Positions 1 to 8,452 of a stretch of DNA of 64,000 nucleotides are shown here, piece after piece. A model generated the notes under the pieces. That model was not told the DNA's origin. It saw only the letters and a program-made list of their open reading frames with translations, and searched no databases. A program made the position numbers and the translations under genes. Position 1 is the stretch's first letter, and each line of letters opens with the position of its first letter. This DNA is from Bacillota bacterium (lineage in GTDB: Bacteria; Bacillota; Clostridia; DSM-8532): the NCBI GenBank assembly GCA_023443745.1, contig JAEZTB010000064.1, positions 186,001 to 250,000 of the forward strand, read 5' to 3'.

Positions 1-53
1 AAATAAATGCCTAGAAAATCGAAGGTAAAGAACCCTCTAAATACTACCAAATC

Positions 54-923
54 TCAATGCTTTAAAAATGCTATAGCAGAATCATTTAAGATTTCAAACT
101 GTTCCATGTTCACTCCATGACCTGCATCCTTGATAACTTGCACTTTATACCCATCGCTCGACAACACTTGCATTATTTCAACTGATTTTGCTCCAGAGTA
201 TTCCCCCATTATTATTAGCGTTTTTGACCGAAGCTTTTCAGCACGTTTGTTATCATATATCCAAAGCTTATGATTGGCCATAGCAATTTGATTCGATGCT
301 TTCATAATCAGAACCATATGGTCTGAAATGTTGGGATTTTCTTCGAAAAAACCTTGACGCGGATTTGCAAGTTTAATGAGCAGCTTTTTTACATTTTTTT
401 CAGTTGGCCAAAGAATTTCCGGAAAAGCTTTGAGCATCGTTTTATATGCTACCGCCGAACTCAAAATTGGTCCGCCCTCAATGCAAATCAGCTTCTCGAC
501 ACGCTCACTGAATGCGGCATAGGCAAATGCCATCACCGCTCCGTTTGATACGCCCATCATGAAGCAGGTTTTGATATCAAGTTGATCAAGAATGCTGTCG
601 ATCCATTCTCTTTGCGAAAAATTCTTGTTATATGCTTCTCCGGGCACGCTTTTACCCGGACCTCCAACCGTATCTACAGCGATACATCGGAAACATGCGG
701 AGAGTGAGCGAATATTATGTATCCACATGACAGCCGAATTATCGCCCACGCCGTGGAGCAATACAAGCGGAGGAAAGGAGCACTGACCGGCCAGGATCAC
801 ATGTGTAGATCCAAATTGATTTACAATGTCCTTTTCCTCATAGGGTACACCCCATTGCCCCAGCAACCTGTCGTAGTCTTCCAATAGCGCTTTCTTCTTT
901 TTTTCACTTTTAAACACCTTCAT
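54..923 (-). CDS. alpha/beta-hydrolase fold protein
   Basis: A 289-residue soluble protein with the order of motifs expected of an alpha/beta hydrolase. An oxyanion-side LLHGVGDNS lies at about residues 55-63, the nucleophile elbow GVSNG has Ser126, and a late DAGHG provides a candidate catalytic His269. The acid is less clear; a Glu in GEYSGAKS is a candidate. No signal peptide is visible, so it should be cytoplasmic. It lies 30 bases downstream of the TetR gene on the same strand and is probably co-transcribed and controlled by that repressor. The substrate cannot be told; esterase, lactonase or C-C hydrolase are all possible. The start has a GGAGGG-like site just upstream. Confidence 0.8.
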   Translation of the reverse strand: MKVFKSEKKKKALLEDYDRLLGQWGVPYEEKDIVNQFGSTHVILAGQCSFPPLVLLHGVGDNSAVMWIHNIRSLSACFRCIAVDTVGGPGKSVPGEAYNKNFSQREWIDSILDQLDIKTCFMMGVSNGAVMAFAYAAFSERVEKLICIEGGPILSSAVAYKTMLKAFPEILWPTEKNVKKLLIKLANPRQGFFEENPNISDHMVLIMKASNQIAMANHKLWIYDNKRAEKLRSKTLIIMGEYSGAKSVEIMQVLSSDGYKVQVIKDAGHGVNMEQFEILNDSAIAFLKH

Positions 924-953
924 AATAGCCCTCCTTTGTCTTCTTATTTATTA

Positions 954-1571
954 TCACTTATTATATCTGTCAAAAAATCTGTCTAAAAGCGTAGTAAGTT
1001 CCATTTCCGCTTTTACTTTCACCTCGGCGTCCGCATTGTTACTGCTGAAGTACTTATGGAAAACAAAGTAAATGATACCGTAATACTCGGTAGCAAGGCA
1101 CCGAGCGTCGTCCTGCCTGAAATGCCCTTTATCCATCATTTTTTGAAAAACTTCTGTATTTTGTTGTAACGGTATATCGATAAAAATATATTTGTATACA
1201 CAAGCTGCTTTTTCATTGATATTCTGCTCTATCGTTAACATACGGAAAAATCTCAATACGTTCTGATCTAGATAGAAACCGAATAATACGGAGCACCCGA
1301 CCCCTATAAAAGCGGTTTTTTCAACTTTTTCATTTATTTCAAATTGCTCGTTAAATTTTGACTTTATATCATTAATCATCTCTACGACTGTTTGAAGCAA
1401 TGTGTCAAATATGTCCTGTTTGTTCGTAAAGTAATAGTAAATCGTGCTTTCCTTAATACCCACAGTACTGCTGATATCCCGTATAGATACCGCGCTAAAT
1501 CCCCTTTTTGAGAATAGATCAAGCGCAATCTCCAGTATTCTATCTTTTGTATTACCAGCTCTTTTTTTCAT
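954..1571 (-). CDS. TetR/AcrR family transcriptional regulator
   Basis: 205 residues. The N-terminal domain (about residues 8-60) is a typical TetR helix-turn-helix, with the recognition-helix region GIKESTIYYYF followed by NKQDIF. The C-terminal two thirds are helical and divergent, as usual for the ligand-binding and dimer domain. It heads a two-gene unit with the hydrolase at 54-923. Two copies of a palindrome, CTAACA-NN-TGTTAG, sit in its own promoter, one exactly filling the -35/-10 spacer, so autorepression is very likely. The ligand is unknown. Confidence 0.88.
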   Translation of the reverse strand: MKKRAGNTKDRILEIALDLFSKRGFSAVSIRDISSTVGIKESTIYYYFTNKQDIFDTLLQTVVEMINDIKSKFNEQFEINEKVEKTAFIGVGCSVLFGFYLDQNVLRFFRMLTIEQNINEKAACVYKYIFIDIPLQQNTEVFQKMMDKGHFRQDDARCLATEYYGIIYFVFHKYFSSNNADAEVKVKAEMELTTLLDRFFDRYNK

Positions 1572-1590
1572 ATCTTACTCCATAATAATT

Positions 1591-1637
1591 CTAACATTTG
1601 TTAGAATTATTTTATCTAACAAGTGTTAGAAAGTCAA
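1591..1637 (-). promoter_or_regulatory. TetR promoter with two operator palindromes
   Basis: On the minus strand a -35 TTGACT (plus positions 1632-1637) and a -10 TAAAAT (1609-1614) are separated by 17 bases. The sequence CTAACAAGTGTTAG (1616-1629) fills the spacer. A second copy, CTAACATTTGTTAG (1591-1604), lies just downstream of the -10. The half-sites CTAACA and TGTTAG are identical in both copies. This placement is that of repressor operators blocking polymerase, and the adjacent TetR is the obvious candidate ligand. Confidence 0.85.
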
Positions 1638-1676
1638 GACATTCTTGCAATTATTTACCTCATATTAGCAAAAAAA

Positions 1677-1707
1677 AATAAGCCGATTCCATACGAATCG
1701 ATTTATT
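1677..1707 (-). terminator. hairpin with T-run (minus strand)
   Basis: An imperfect stem (arms about 1677-1689 and 1695-1707, loop 1690-1694) is followed on the minus strand by about nine T residues, from the A-run at 1670-1678. It reads as an intrinsic terminator and its core resembles the hairpin at 1972-2006. Confidence 0.6.
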
Positions 1708-1971
1708 TTGAAAAAGCTAGATGGATTCAGAATTATGAAGTAGTAATATCTCTGCATCACTCTTAATATTTACTGCTATGTTTTACCCACTATCTAACTG
1801 GACCATGGTAGAATCAATAAGTTGCCTACATACAATTTTAAAATCAGCTTTGTGGGTTATTTCGAAAAATGTAATGTGATTATATGCTCTTGAAAATGCT
1901 ATGACACCTAAACATCTATATCGTGACTCCCTATTGCCATAATCACTTCTTTTTTTGCTATCACAGAAAAT

Positions 1972-2006
1972 GAAAGAAGTCGATTCGGTATGAATCGACT
2001 TCTTTC
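1972..2006 (-). terminator. terminator of tRNA-Leu
   Basis: A perfect 15-bp inverted repeat (1972-1986 and 1992-2006) with a 5-base loop lies 8 bases downstream of the tRNA 3' end and is followed on the minus strand by ATTTTC. It is the probable intrinsic terminator of the tRNA transcript. Confidence 0.75.
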
Positions 2007-2014
2007 AATAAAAC

Positions 2015-2101
2015 TGGTGCGAAAGGCGGGATTTGAACCCGCACGTACTTGCGTACACTAGAACCTGAATCTAGCGAGTCTGCCAATTCCACCACTTTCG
2101 C
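2015..2101 (-). tRNA. tRNA-Leu (anticodon CAG)
   Basis: The minus strand folds as a class II tRNA. The acceptor arm is GCGAAAG paired with CTTTCGC, followed by discriminator A and an encoded CCA. The D-loop holds AATTGGCAGAC, the anticodon stem is CTAGA/TCTAG with loop TTCAGGT giving anticodon CAG, there is a long variable arm, and the T-arm is GCGGGTTCAAATCCCGC. The long variable arm and anticodon identify leucine, reading CTG. A consensus promoter lies directly upstream. Confidence 0.96.
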
Positions 2102-2120
2102 ATGGCTTTTAGCATAATAA

Positions 2121-2149
2121 AGTATACATGAAAAGTGGCTCTATGACAA
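2121..2149 (-). promoter_or_regulatory. promoter of tRNA-Leu
   Basis: On the minus strand, TTGTCA (2144-2149), a 17-base spacer and TATACT (2121-2126) lie about 20 bases upstream of the mature tRNA 5' end. This is a near-consensus vegetative promoter. Confidence 0.75.
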
Positions 2150-2182
2150 GACTATTTTTATTCTTTTTTCCTTAACTACTTT

Positions 2183-2746
2183 CTAAGACTTATCAAACAC
2201 TTTTTTCAATTCATATTGTCTTTCTTCAACAGCATCAAAGATGCTTTCCTGCGGTGTAAATCCGCTTATTATCCAATCTTCATCTTGTTTAATAAAATCA
2301 AGGGTTCCAGATAATAGTATATTTCTAATATCATGATTGCCAAAGTCAAGTTTTACTTTCACAACATATAAAAATGAAGGGTATCCATCAATCGTCTGGC
2401 TTTTCACTTTTTTGAATGAGCTGCTTTTAAGTGATACCTTACAATTATATCGCTGTACGACTTTCTCTGACTCTAAAATAACTCTGTCGGCAACCAAGGT
2501 TCCATATATATCTTCTGTCAGCAGCTTTTTGTATTGTTCGTTATACAGCAATTCTAAAATATCTAAATTCCCTTTGAATAGCTCTATATATCTATCACAG
2601 CTTTGAGCACTGTAGTATTCCTTAAGGAATGCTTTCATTATACTTTTTTGCTTTTTTGATTCAGAAGGATCTAATAATGAGAATAAAACGATTAAACAAA
2701 GGATAGAAAGTCCAACAGTAAGCATTATTTTGATCTGTTTATGCAT
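2183..2746 (-). CDS. membrane-anchored protein of unknown function
   Basis: 187 residues. I do not recognise a family. Residues about 8-25 form one hydrophobic helix (KIMLTVGLSILCLIVLFSLL region) with positive residues before it, so the rest (about residues 27-187) should face outside the membrane. The exposed part is charged and mixed alpha/beta, with a central region rich in V, L and K strands and a closing ISGFTPQES segment, in the size range of NTF2-like or DUF4829-type outer domains. That comparison is only a guess. No partner gene is adjacent. Confidence 0.6.
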   Translation of the reverse strand: MHKQIKIMLTVGLSILCLIVLFSLLDPSESKKQKSIMKAFLKEYYSAQSCDRYIELFKGNLDILELLYNEQYKKLLTEDIYGTLVADRVILESEKVVQRYNCKVSLKSSSFKKVKSQTIDGYPSFLYVVKVKLDFGNHDIRNILLSGTLDFIKQDEDWIISGFTPQESIFDAVEERQYELKKVFDKS

Positions 2747-3102
2747 CCTTATACCTCATATGATATTTGCGTATCCATCTATAGCTATACAGTAACATAT
2801 TATCCTATCTTTATATTTGAAATGTAATAACTGCGGCTTTAAATGTAATAACTGCGGTAACTTACACTTTTAATTTGCTCTTCGTTGCCTTAATTTTATA
2901 GAGCTTTTTCGTAATTACTCAAAATAACATGATTTTCCACAATAAACATTGATCTGGGAACACAATTTATAAAAAACGCTCACTTTAGGTCTAAATTGTC
3001 TTCATTTAGCGTTATTTCACCATTTCATTTAATAGTGCATTTGCTATACTTAAGCAAGACTATTGAATAGTTTTTAAACCCTAAATTTATTGTAAAGCGA
3101 GT
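2747..3102. other. intergenic region upstream of the ligase-aminomutase pair
   Basis: 356 AT-rich bases separate divergent genes. They contain a short tandem repeat (2820-2857) and a plausible -10 element TATACT at 3045-3050 for the plus-strand operon, without a good -35. I see no recognisable riboswitch; a lysine riboswitch was looked for because of the aminomutase and not found. Confidence 0.4.
2820..2857. repeat. two tandem copies of a 17-bp sequence
   Basis: AAATGTAATAACTGCGG occurs at 2820-2836 and again at 2841-2857, giving a 21-base period (two helical turns). It lies upstream of the divergently transcribed 2183-2746 gene. It may be a regulator site or a replication-slippage duplication. 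Confidence 0.7.
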
Positions 3103-4149
3103 GTGATTGTAATGGAGACTGATGCCGTCCCTCCTCCCCTAACTGTCGGAATAGCTTATAATCTTAAAAAAGGTATAGCTTCCGACGTGGAAGATATTGA
3201 AGCTGAATACGACTCTTTTGAGACCATTGAGGCCATTCGTAATGTATTTCTATCTGAGGGTATCAGGGTCGAACTTCTGGAAGCTGATGCTGACTTTGTG
3301 GAGAAATTAAAAAGTACCAAGGTGGATATTGTTTTTAATATCGCCGAGGGTACTTCCGGAAGAGGCAGAGAAGCTCAAGTACCGGCTATATTAAATTTTC
3401 TAGGCCTTCCTTTTTCAGGATCTGATGAGACAACTCTTTGTTTGGCCCTTGATAAGGCACTAACAAAGAGATATCTTTCAACATATCATATTGAGACACC
3501 TGAATACCGGCTTGTAAAAACCCCGGATTACAGGCATGACTCATCACTGGATTTTCCCTTGATCGTAAAACCAAATTCTGAAGGCTCAAGCAAAGGAATC
3601 TCGGATCTTGCTATCGTTGATTCTGAAGAGCAGCTTTTAAACGTTATCGACAGGAATTTCAAGCTATATGGGCAGCCCATGCTGGTGGAAGAATACATAG
3701 AGGGCCGTGAGTTCACAGTCGGAATCCTGGGCAACGGCGACGACATGAAAGTATTTGAGCCTATGGAGATTGGTTATCTTCGCAAGGAAAGAGAAAATGA
3801 AATTTACAGCTATCATGTGAAAAAGAACTATAAAGAGTATGTGACCTATAGCTGCCCGCCAAAGCTGGACGGAAGTACTATCGATGAGATGAAGAAAATC
3901 GCCGGAGAAATTTGTCTGGCACTGGATTGCAGGGACTTTTCAAGGGTTGATTTTCGGCTTTCTGAGGATCGCATTATCCATTTCATTGAGATAAACCCGC
4001 TCCCTGGCCTTGCTCCTGGCTATAGCGACTACCCTATGCTGGCACAGTTTTGCGGAACAGACTATCGAACTTTGATTTTAAGTGTGTTGAACAGTGCTTT
4101 AAAAAGATATGGCATGAATGAAGTCCCTTTGAATCGAGGCGAAATATAA
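3103..4149 (+). CDS. D-Ala-D-Ala ligase-like ATP-grasp ligase
   Basis: 348 residues with the ATP-grasp fold of the D-alanine:D-alanine ligase family. The ATP-binding lysine region FPLIVKPNSEGSSKGI lies near residues 151-166, VEEYIEGREFTVGI follows, and the metal-binding EINPLPGL lies near residue 296. The Ddl-type N-terminal domain begins with VGIAYNLKKG. The omega-loop and C-terminal substrate region differ from true Ddl (LAPGYSDYP follows the metal site), so a non-cell-wall substrate is plausible. The stop overlaps the KamA-like start (TAATG), indicating translational coupling. The start may be GTG 3103 or ATG 3112; neither has a strong ribosome site. Inference: it may activate an amino acid made by its partner. 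Confidence 0.8.
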   Translation: MIVMETDAVPPPLTVGIAYNLKKGIASDVEDIEAEYDSFETIEAIRNVFLSEGIRVELLEADADFVEKLKSTKVDIVFNIAEGTSGRGREAQVPAILNFLGLPFSGSDETTLCLALDKALTKRYLSTYHIETPEYRLVKTPDYRHDSSLDFPLIVKPNSEGSSKGISDLAIVDSEEQLLNVIDRNFKLYGQPMLVEEYIEGREFTVGILGNGDDMKVFEPMEIGYLRKERENEIYSYHVKKNYKEYVTYSCPPKLDGSTIDEMKKIAGEICLALDCRDFSRVDFRLSEDRIIHFIEINPLPGLAPGYSDYPMLAQFCGTDYRTLILSVLNSALKRYGMNEVPLNRGEI

Positions 4150-5279
4150 TGAATGAAAGCATGAAAGGGACATTGTGGGGGGACATATCGCCGGAACAAT
4201 GGAACGACTGGAATTGGCAGATGAAAAACAGAATCACTTCCGGTCAGCAGCTTGGTAAGCTCATAAACCTACGGGCTGATGAAGGCCAGGAGATTGAAAA
4301 ATGCCTTGAGCACTTTAAAATGGCAATTACCCCTTATTATGCAATGCTCATGGATTCTGACAATCCGGACTGCCCTATTAGAAGACAGGCTGTACCCTCT
4401 GTAAAAGAGCTTATTGTAGATGAATGCGAAATGGATGATCCCCTATGTGAAGAGCAGTTTTCTCCAGTTGAAGGTATCGTGCACCGATACCCCGATAGAG
4501 TCCTTTTCGTTTTGACGCACAAATGCTCGATGTACTGCCGTCACTGCACAAGAAGAAGAAAGGTCGGATGCGAAGATTTTTCATTGAGCAGGGCCAAACT
4601 GGAAAAGGCCTTTGAGTACATAAGCCGAAACCCCAGAATCAGAGATGTGCTGCTGTCGGGAGGCGACCCCTTGATAATGCCTGACAGTTGGCTTGAAACC
4701 ATCATAAAAAGGCTTAGGGAAATACCTCATGTCGAGATTATCCGTATAGGAACACGTACACCCGTGGTTTTACCCATGCGGATTACTGATGACTTGCTCA
4801 AAATGCTGCGCAAATATCATCCCATATGGATCAATACCCACTTTAACCATCCTAAAGAAATCACTCCTGAATCCTCCCTCGCCTGTGAAAAGATAATGGA
4901 TGCAGGCATACCCCTTGGCAACCAGAGCGTTCTTCTTCGCGGTATCAATGACAATGCCGACATACTGAAGGAGCTTTTCACAAAGCTGGTCAAGATCAGA
5001 GTAAGACCTTATTATCTTTACCAATGTGATATAGCGAAAGGTATCGGCCATTTCAGGACGCCGGTTTCTCAAGGAATCGACATCATGAAGCAGATAAGAG
5101 GCTATATTTCAGGTTATGCTGTGCCCGAATTTGTCATCGATGCACCGGGCGGCGGTGGAAAAACACCCGCAAACCCTGAGTATATCGTGAGCCTTGACGA
5201 CCAGAAGGCGATATTAAAGAACTACGAGGGCAAGCTTTATACCTATCCAAACCCCGATATCAGCCCGAACTTTCAATAA
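4149..5279 (+). CDS. kamA: lysine 2,3-aminomutase family radical SAM enzyme
   Basis: 376 residues. The radical SAM cluster motif CSMYCRHC has Cys126, Cys130 and Cys133. The PLP-binding PGGGGK has Lys338. Asp294 (YQCD) and Asp331 (VIDAP) match, by alignment from memory, the two aspartates that hold the substrate side-chain amine in Clostridium subterminale lysine 2,3-aminomutase (D293 and D330; PLP on K337). Glutamate 2,3-aminomutases replace these, so a basic substrate such as lysine is favoured. It is shorter than the classical enzyme (about 416), mainly at the ends, and resembles the EpmB/YodO side of the family. It is coupled to the upstream ATP-grasp ligase. Product beta-lysine is an inference. 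Confidence 0.88.
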   Translation: MNESMKGTLWGDISPEQWNDWNWQMKNRITSGQQLGKLINLRADEGQEIEKCLEHFKMAITPYYAMLMDSDNPDCPIRRQAVPSVKELIVDECEMDDPLCEEQFSPVEGIVHRYPDRVLFVLTHKCSMYCRHCTRRRKVGCEDFSLSRAKLEKAFEYISRNPRIRDVLLSGGDPLIMPDSWLETIIKRLREIPHVEIIRIGTRTPVVLPMRITDDLLKMLRKYHPIWINTHFNHPKEITPESSLACEKIMDAGIPLGNQSVLLRGINDNADILKELFTKLVKIRVRPYYLYQCDIAKGIGHFRTPVSQGIDIMKQIRGYISGYAVPEFVIDAPGGGGKTPANPEYIVSLDDQKAILKNYEGKLYTYPNPDISPNFQ

Positions 5280-5287
5280 GTTGCTTC

Positions 5288-5315
5288 GAGGCCGCAATAC
5301 TTTCATTGCGGCCTC
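5288..5315. terminator. bidirectional terminator between convergent genes
   Basis: A perfect 11-bp stem, GAGGCCGCAAT paired with ATTGCGGCCTC (5288-5298 and 5305-5315) with a 6-base loop, lies between the convergent stops at 5279 and 5320. The flanking bases are only moderately T-rich on either side. Confidence 0.8.
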
Positions 5316-5319
5316 CTCA

Positions 5320-6177
5320 TTATTCATATATAATCTTGGGCGCTTTTCTTATTGAGATTTTCCAGTTGGAGCCTGTCTGTATGTTATAGGCCTTTGAAAA
5401 GGAACCCTGATTTATTGCAACAGCGATGCAGTCCAATGAGTTAACATACACGAGGGGCTCTCCAATGTGAACATCTGCAAAGGACTTTGCATATTTCATG
5501 ATATTCCTGTATACCTCACGGGTGTCATTGAGGATCATTATTTCGACTCTGCCCCCAAATGTGATCCCCAGTTCCTTGAATACTTCTTTGCTGATATTCG
5601 TCCAGAGGCTTCCGAACCGAACATCCAGGATATCTATTGTACCTGTTATGATGTCTCCTTCTTTTACCGTTTCTGTAACATTCAGCTCAACAATATCTTC
5701 AACGTCTACCTCAGGTCCAATATCTTCAAATGCTATAATACCTGCTGCCAGCCTGGCGCCGGTATAGGCATATATATCCCTTCCATGGAAAGTATAAGAA
5801 TCGCCGGAGTTTGGCAAACGATTGATATTTTCATCAATTTCCCTGGCTTCCGTTATTTTTGACATGCGCTTTATATGTGTAAGTGTTCCATTATCGGGAG
5901 TGATTATGTATTGCCCTTCGCTGGTTTTAATGGCTATACTTCGTCTGGTTGAGCCCACACCCGGGTCCACTACCGATACAAAAACAGAATCACGGGGCCA
6001 GTATCGGACTGTCTGAATCAAACGATAAGATGCCTCCCATATGTCATACTGAGGGATTTCATGGGTAAGATCGCAAATGGTGAGCTTGGGATTAACCGAA
6101 TAAGCCACACCGTACATGGCACTGACAGCTCCGTCAGCAAGGCCGAAATCCGATTGAAAAATTAACAAGCTACTCAT
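5320..6177 (-). CDS. SAM hydroxide adenosyltransferase (DUF62), copy 2
   Basis: 285 residues of the DUF62/COG1912 family, which hydrolyses S-adenosylmethionine to adenosine and methionine and is related to fluorinases and chlorinases. The family-start motif FQSDFGLADGAV is at residues 7-18, VFVSVVDPGVGS lies near residue 70, ITPDNGTLTH near 92 and FHGRDIYAY near 129; the C-terminal domain has the usual beta-barrel length. It is the last gene of the ECF-M20-DUF62-DUF62 unit, 43 bases after its paralogue. The two copies are clearly related but diverged, so they may act as a hetero-oligomer or on different substrates. Confidence 0.88.
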   Translation of the reverse strand: MSSLLIFQSDFGLADGAVSAMYGVAYSVNPKLTICDLTHEIPQYDIWEASYRLIQTVRYWPRDSVFVSVVDPGVGSTRRSIAIKTSEGQYIITPDNGTLTHIKRMSKITEAREIDENINRLPNSGDSYTFHGRDIYAYTGARLAAGIIAFEDIGPEVDVEDIVELNVTETVKEGDIITGTIDILDVRFGSLWTNISKEVFKELGITFGGRVEIMILNDTREVYRNIMKYAKSFADVHIGEPLVYVNSLDCIAVAINQGSFSKAYNIQTGSNWKISIRKAPKIIYE

Positions 6178-6220
6178 GTTATCCTCCTGTGACTGTTTCG
6201 ATTAACTTGCTATAAAAGGA

Positions 6221-7072
6221 TTATTTATCATTGCATTTTATCAATTCGACTTTCCAATCAGAACCAAAATCAACATGATAGGTTTCCTTGAAATTCCCCA
6301 TACTTATGGCGATGGCTATCTTCATAAGTTCATTGGTATACACAACGGTTTCACCTTTATTTACGTATCCGAAGGATTTGGCGAAAGGCGCTTTACCCTG
6401 GTAAATCATCTTTCCCTGGTGACTAATGATAATATTCAATAAATCTCCATACTGGAAGCCATTCTCCAAAAACGTCTCCACAGGTATATTCGTCCACATA
6501 TTACCGAAGTTAGGGTCACAAATTTCGATAATACCCTCTGTTTTTTCCCGGCTAATTAATGGCTGGTGTATCGGATGAACTACAATTTCATCTACAGGGT
6601 AGGCGGGCCCGACTTCCTCATAGGAAATGATCCCTGCTGCAAGCTTTGCCGCACAGTATCCAAAAAGATCCCGTCCATGAAAAACACTGGTCCCCTGGGT
6701 TGATTGCAGACGATTTCGTGTCTCATCAATCTCTCTTATTTCCTCAATTCCAACATGCACCTTCAAATGGGTCAATGCGCCATTGTCTGGAGTAACCACA
6801 AAATATCCGTCCTTCGTCCTTGCAACGGAAGCACGCCTGGATGTTCCAACTCCGGGGTCCACAACAGATACAAAAATGGTACCCTTGGGCCAGAATTTCA
6901 TTGACTGATACAAACGGTAGGATGCGCTCCATGTGTCAAAATGAGGTATTTCATGGGTTCCGTCAAATATCTCCAGGCTTCGGTCTATTGATTTAACAAC
7001 GCCGTACATGGAGCAGACAGCGCCTTCCTTATACGTAAAATCAGTTTGGAATACTAAAATTGGTTTATCCAT
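6221..7072 (-). CDS. SAM hydroxide adenosyltransferase (DUF62), copy 1
   Basis: 283 residues, paralogous to the next gene. It shows FQTDFTYKEGAV at residues 8-19, IFVSVVDPGVGT, VVTPDNGALTHL and VFHGRDLFGY, which are the conserved blocks of the DUF62 family. Note TDFTYKEGA in place of the more usual TDFGL at the N-terminal active-site loop, so activity should not be taken for granted. It lies 24 bases downstream of the M20 gene and is co-oriented with the ECF transporter. Known enzymes of the family release adenosine from SAM; the link to a vitamin-type transporter suggests handling of an imported or recycled nucleoside (inference). Confidence 0.87.
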   Translation of the reverse strand: MDKPILVFQTDFTYKEGAVCSMYGVVKSIDRSLEIFDGTHEIPHFDTWSASYRLYQSMKFWPKGTIFVSVVDPGVGTSRRASVARTKDGYFVVTPDNGALTHLKVHVGIEEIREIDETRNRLQSTQGTSVFHGRDLFGYCAAKLAAGIISYEEVGPAYPVDEIVVHPIHQPLISREKTEGIIEICDPNFGNMWTNIPVETFLENGFQYGDLLNIIISHQGKMIYQGKAPFAKSFGYVNKGETVVYTNELMKIAIAISMGNFKETYHVDFGSDWKVELIKCNDK

Positions 7073-7096
7073 GATATGATCAGATTCCTTTCATTG

Positions 7097-8452
7097 TCAC
7101 TTCAAATTTGCAAGTCGGATCATAGTCTGACTGTATATCTCAAACAGAGATTCAAGCTTTTTAATATCAATGCTCTCATTTGCCTGATGAGCCAGTACCA
7201 AATCCCCCTCTGCCATTGGCCCAAATGCAACACAATTGAAGAAAACCTTGCTGTATGTAACCCCCATGCCGATAATTGGCTCTGCCTTGGGATTTTTACT
7301 TATTTCACGGTAGGTGGCTAGAAGAACATCCAAATAAGGTGATGGGCCGCTAACAAGGGTCGGCCTGTCATTGTATTTTAAAGCCACATTCAAGGGCTTT
7401 AATACCTGCTGTATCTTTTCTGTTAAAATATCTTCAGTAATACCGGACGGATAACGGCAATCAATGCTTGCCGTTACCGCTTTATTCCGGATTTTAAGAA
7501 GTCCCAAATTCAGTGTCAGTTTTCCCATGGGTGAAATATCATAGCATATATCTGCACCTTTCCCATAGTAATCGTAAAAACACTTATGCATAAGCTCTGC
7601 CAAAGGGTCATGGCTCACTTCCCGAATCAATTCCAACAAGCGAACAGTAGCATTAAGACCGGACTCCGGCCTTGAAGCATGAGCTGCTTTCCCAATTATC
7701 TTAAGCTTTACCCTTCCAGCCTCCTTTAGAACCTCTCCTTCATAGCCCAGCTTTTCTATCATCTCCTGATAGACGCTATAGGCTTCTATAGGGTTGACCA
7801 GAGCTGATGCTGAAGGACTGACAACATTGCATTGCACACCGCCGTCCAGCTCTTCAATACATGTCTCCATGCTGCCCTCAACAACCCACATCAAAGCGCC
7901 TTTTTCGCCCATTGAATAAGGAAATTTGCCGTCTGGGGTAAAAGCAAAAGCCGGTTCTCCTGCCTTCATCAGATAATATTTCATGTCACCCATGGTACAT
8001 TCTTCATCACAGCCTATTACAACACGCAGTTCTTTTTTACATGGGAATTTGTTATCTTTTATATACTTAAGGGCATAGTAGGTAAGGATAAGCGACCCTT
8101 TCATATCCTGGGCGCCTCTGCCATAGATACATCCATCTATGACAGAACCGCTGAACGGGTCTTGATCCCACCCTTCTCCCGGCTCTACCACATCCATGTG
8201 GGATACTACATCCACTCTGTCGATGCTCTCATTGCCAGGGATGCGGATAGCCAGAGCATGGCCATCATATTCAAGGACTTCAAATCCATCCTTCAAGGCT
8301 TTTTCTTTCATCCAAAGATAGCCCTGATATACATTTTTCCCATAGGGCATTTTCGCTGTTACAGTTGAAGCATCATATACCGTTGGTATCTTAATCAGGC
8401 CTGAAAGATCCTTGATAATAGCATCATAATAATGTTTAAATATGTAATTCAT
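7097..8452 (-). CDS. M20 family metallopeptidase/deacylase
   Basis: About 451 residues from the ATG at 8452; an upstream in-frame start (8509) would run into the ecfT gene. The ATGA overlap with the ecfT stop (8449-8452) decides the start and implies translational coupling. Family motifs present are VVSHMDVVEPGEGW (metal ligand His and catalytic Asp), GRGAQDMKGSL, GCDEECTMGD (catalytic and bridging acids) and KIIGKAAHASRPE in the dimerisation lid. This order is that of M20 dipeptidases, ArgE/DapE deacylases and PepV-like enzymes. Substrate unknown; its place inside an ECF and DUF62 operon suggests trimming of the imported compound or its conjugate. Confidence 0.87.
   Translation of the reverse strand: MNYIFKHYYDAIIKDLSGLIKIPTVYDASTVTAKMPYGKNVYQGYLWMKEKALKDGFEVLEYDGHALAIRIPGNESIDRVDVVSHMDVVEPGEGWDQDPFSGSVIDGCIYGRGAQDMKGSLILTYYALKYIKDNKFPCKKELRVVIGCDEECTMGDMKYYLMKAGEPAFAFTPDGKFPYSMGEKGALMWVVEGSMETCIEELDGGVQCNVVSPSASALVNPIEAYSVYQEMIEKLGYEGEVLKEAGRVKLKIIGKAAHASRPESGLNATVRLLELIREVSHDPLAELMHKCFYDYYGKGADICYDISPMGKLTLNLGLLKIRNKAVTASIDCRYPSGITEDILTEKIQQVLKPLNVALKYNDRPTLVSGPSPYLDVLLATYREISKNPKAEPIIGMGVTYSKVFFNCVAFGPMAEGDLVLAHQANESIDIKKLESLFEIYSQTMIRLANLK

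Larger units (their letters stand above)
1638..2014. other. intergenic stretch with two similar hairpins
   Basis: No intact gene is visible. On the minus strand a stop-free stretch of about 55 codons ends at 1783-1785 and has no start or recognisable family; it may be decayed coding sequence. The region is bounded by two hairpins, each followed on the minus strand by a T-rich run and both built around GATTC-N5-GAATCG. Confidence 0.4.

Noticed and set aside
2860..3102. Lysine riboswitch before the ligase/aminomutase pair
   Set aside because: The region lacks the length and the conserved L-box blocks; only AT-rich sequence with a -10-like element is seen.
5467..5862. Plus-strand frame of 131 codons opposite the DUF62 gene
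   Set aside because: It has no ribosome site or known motif and lies wholly opposite a strongly conserved family gene.
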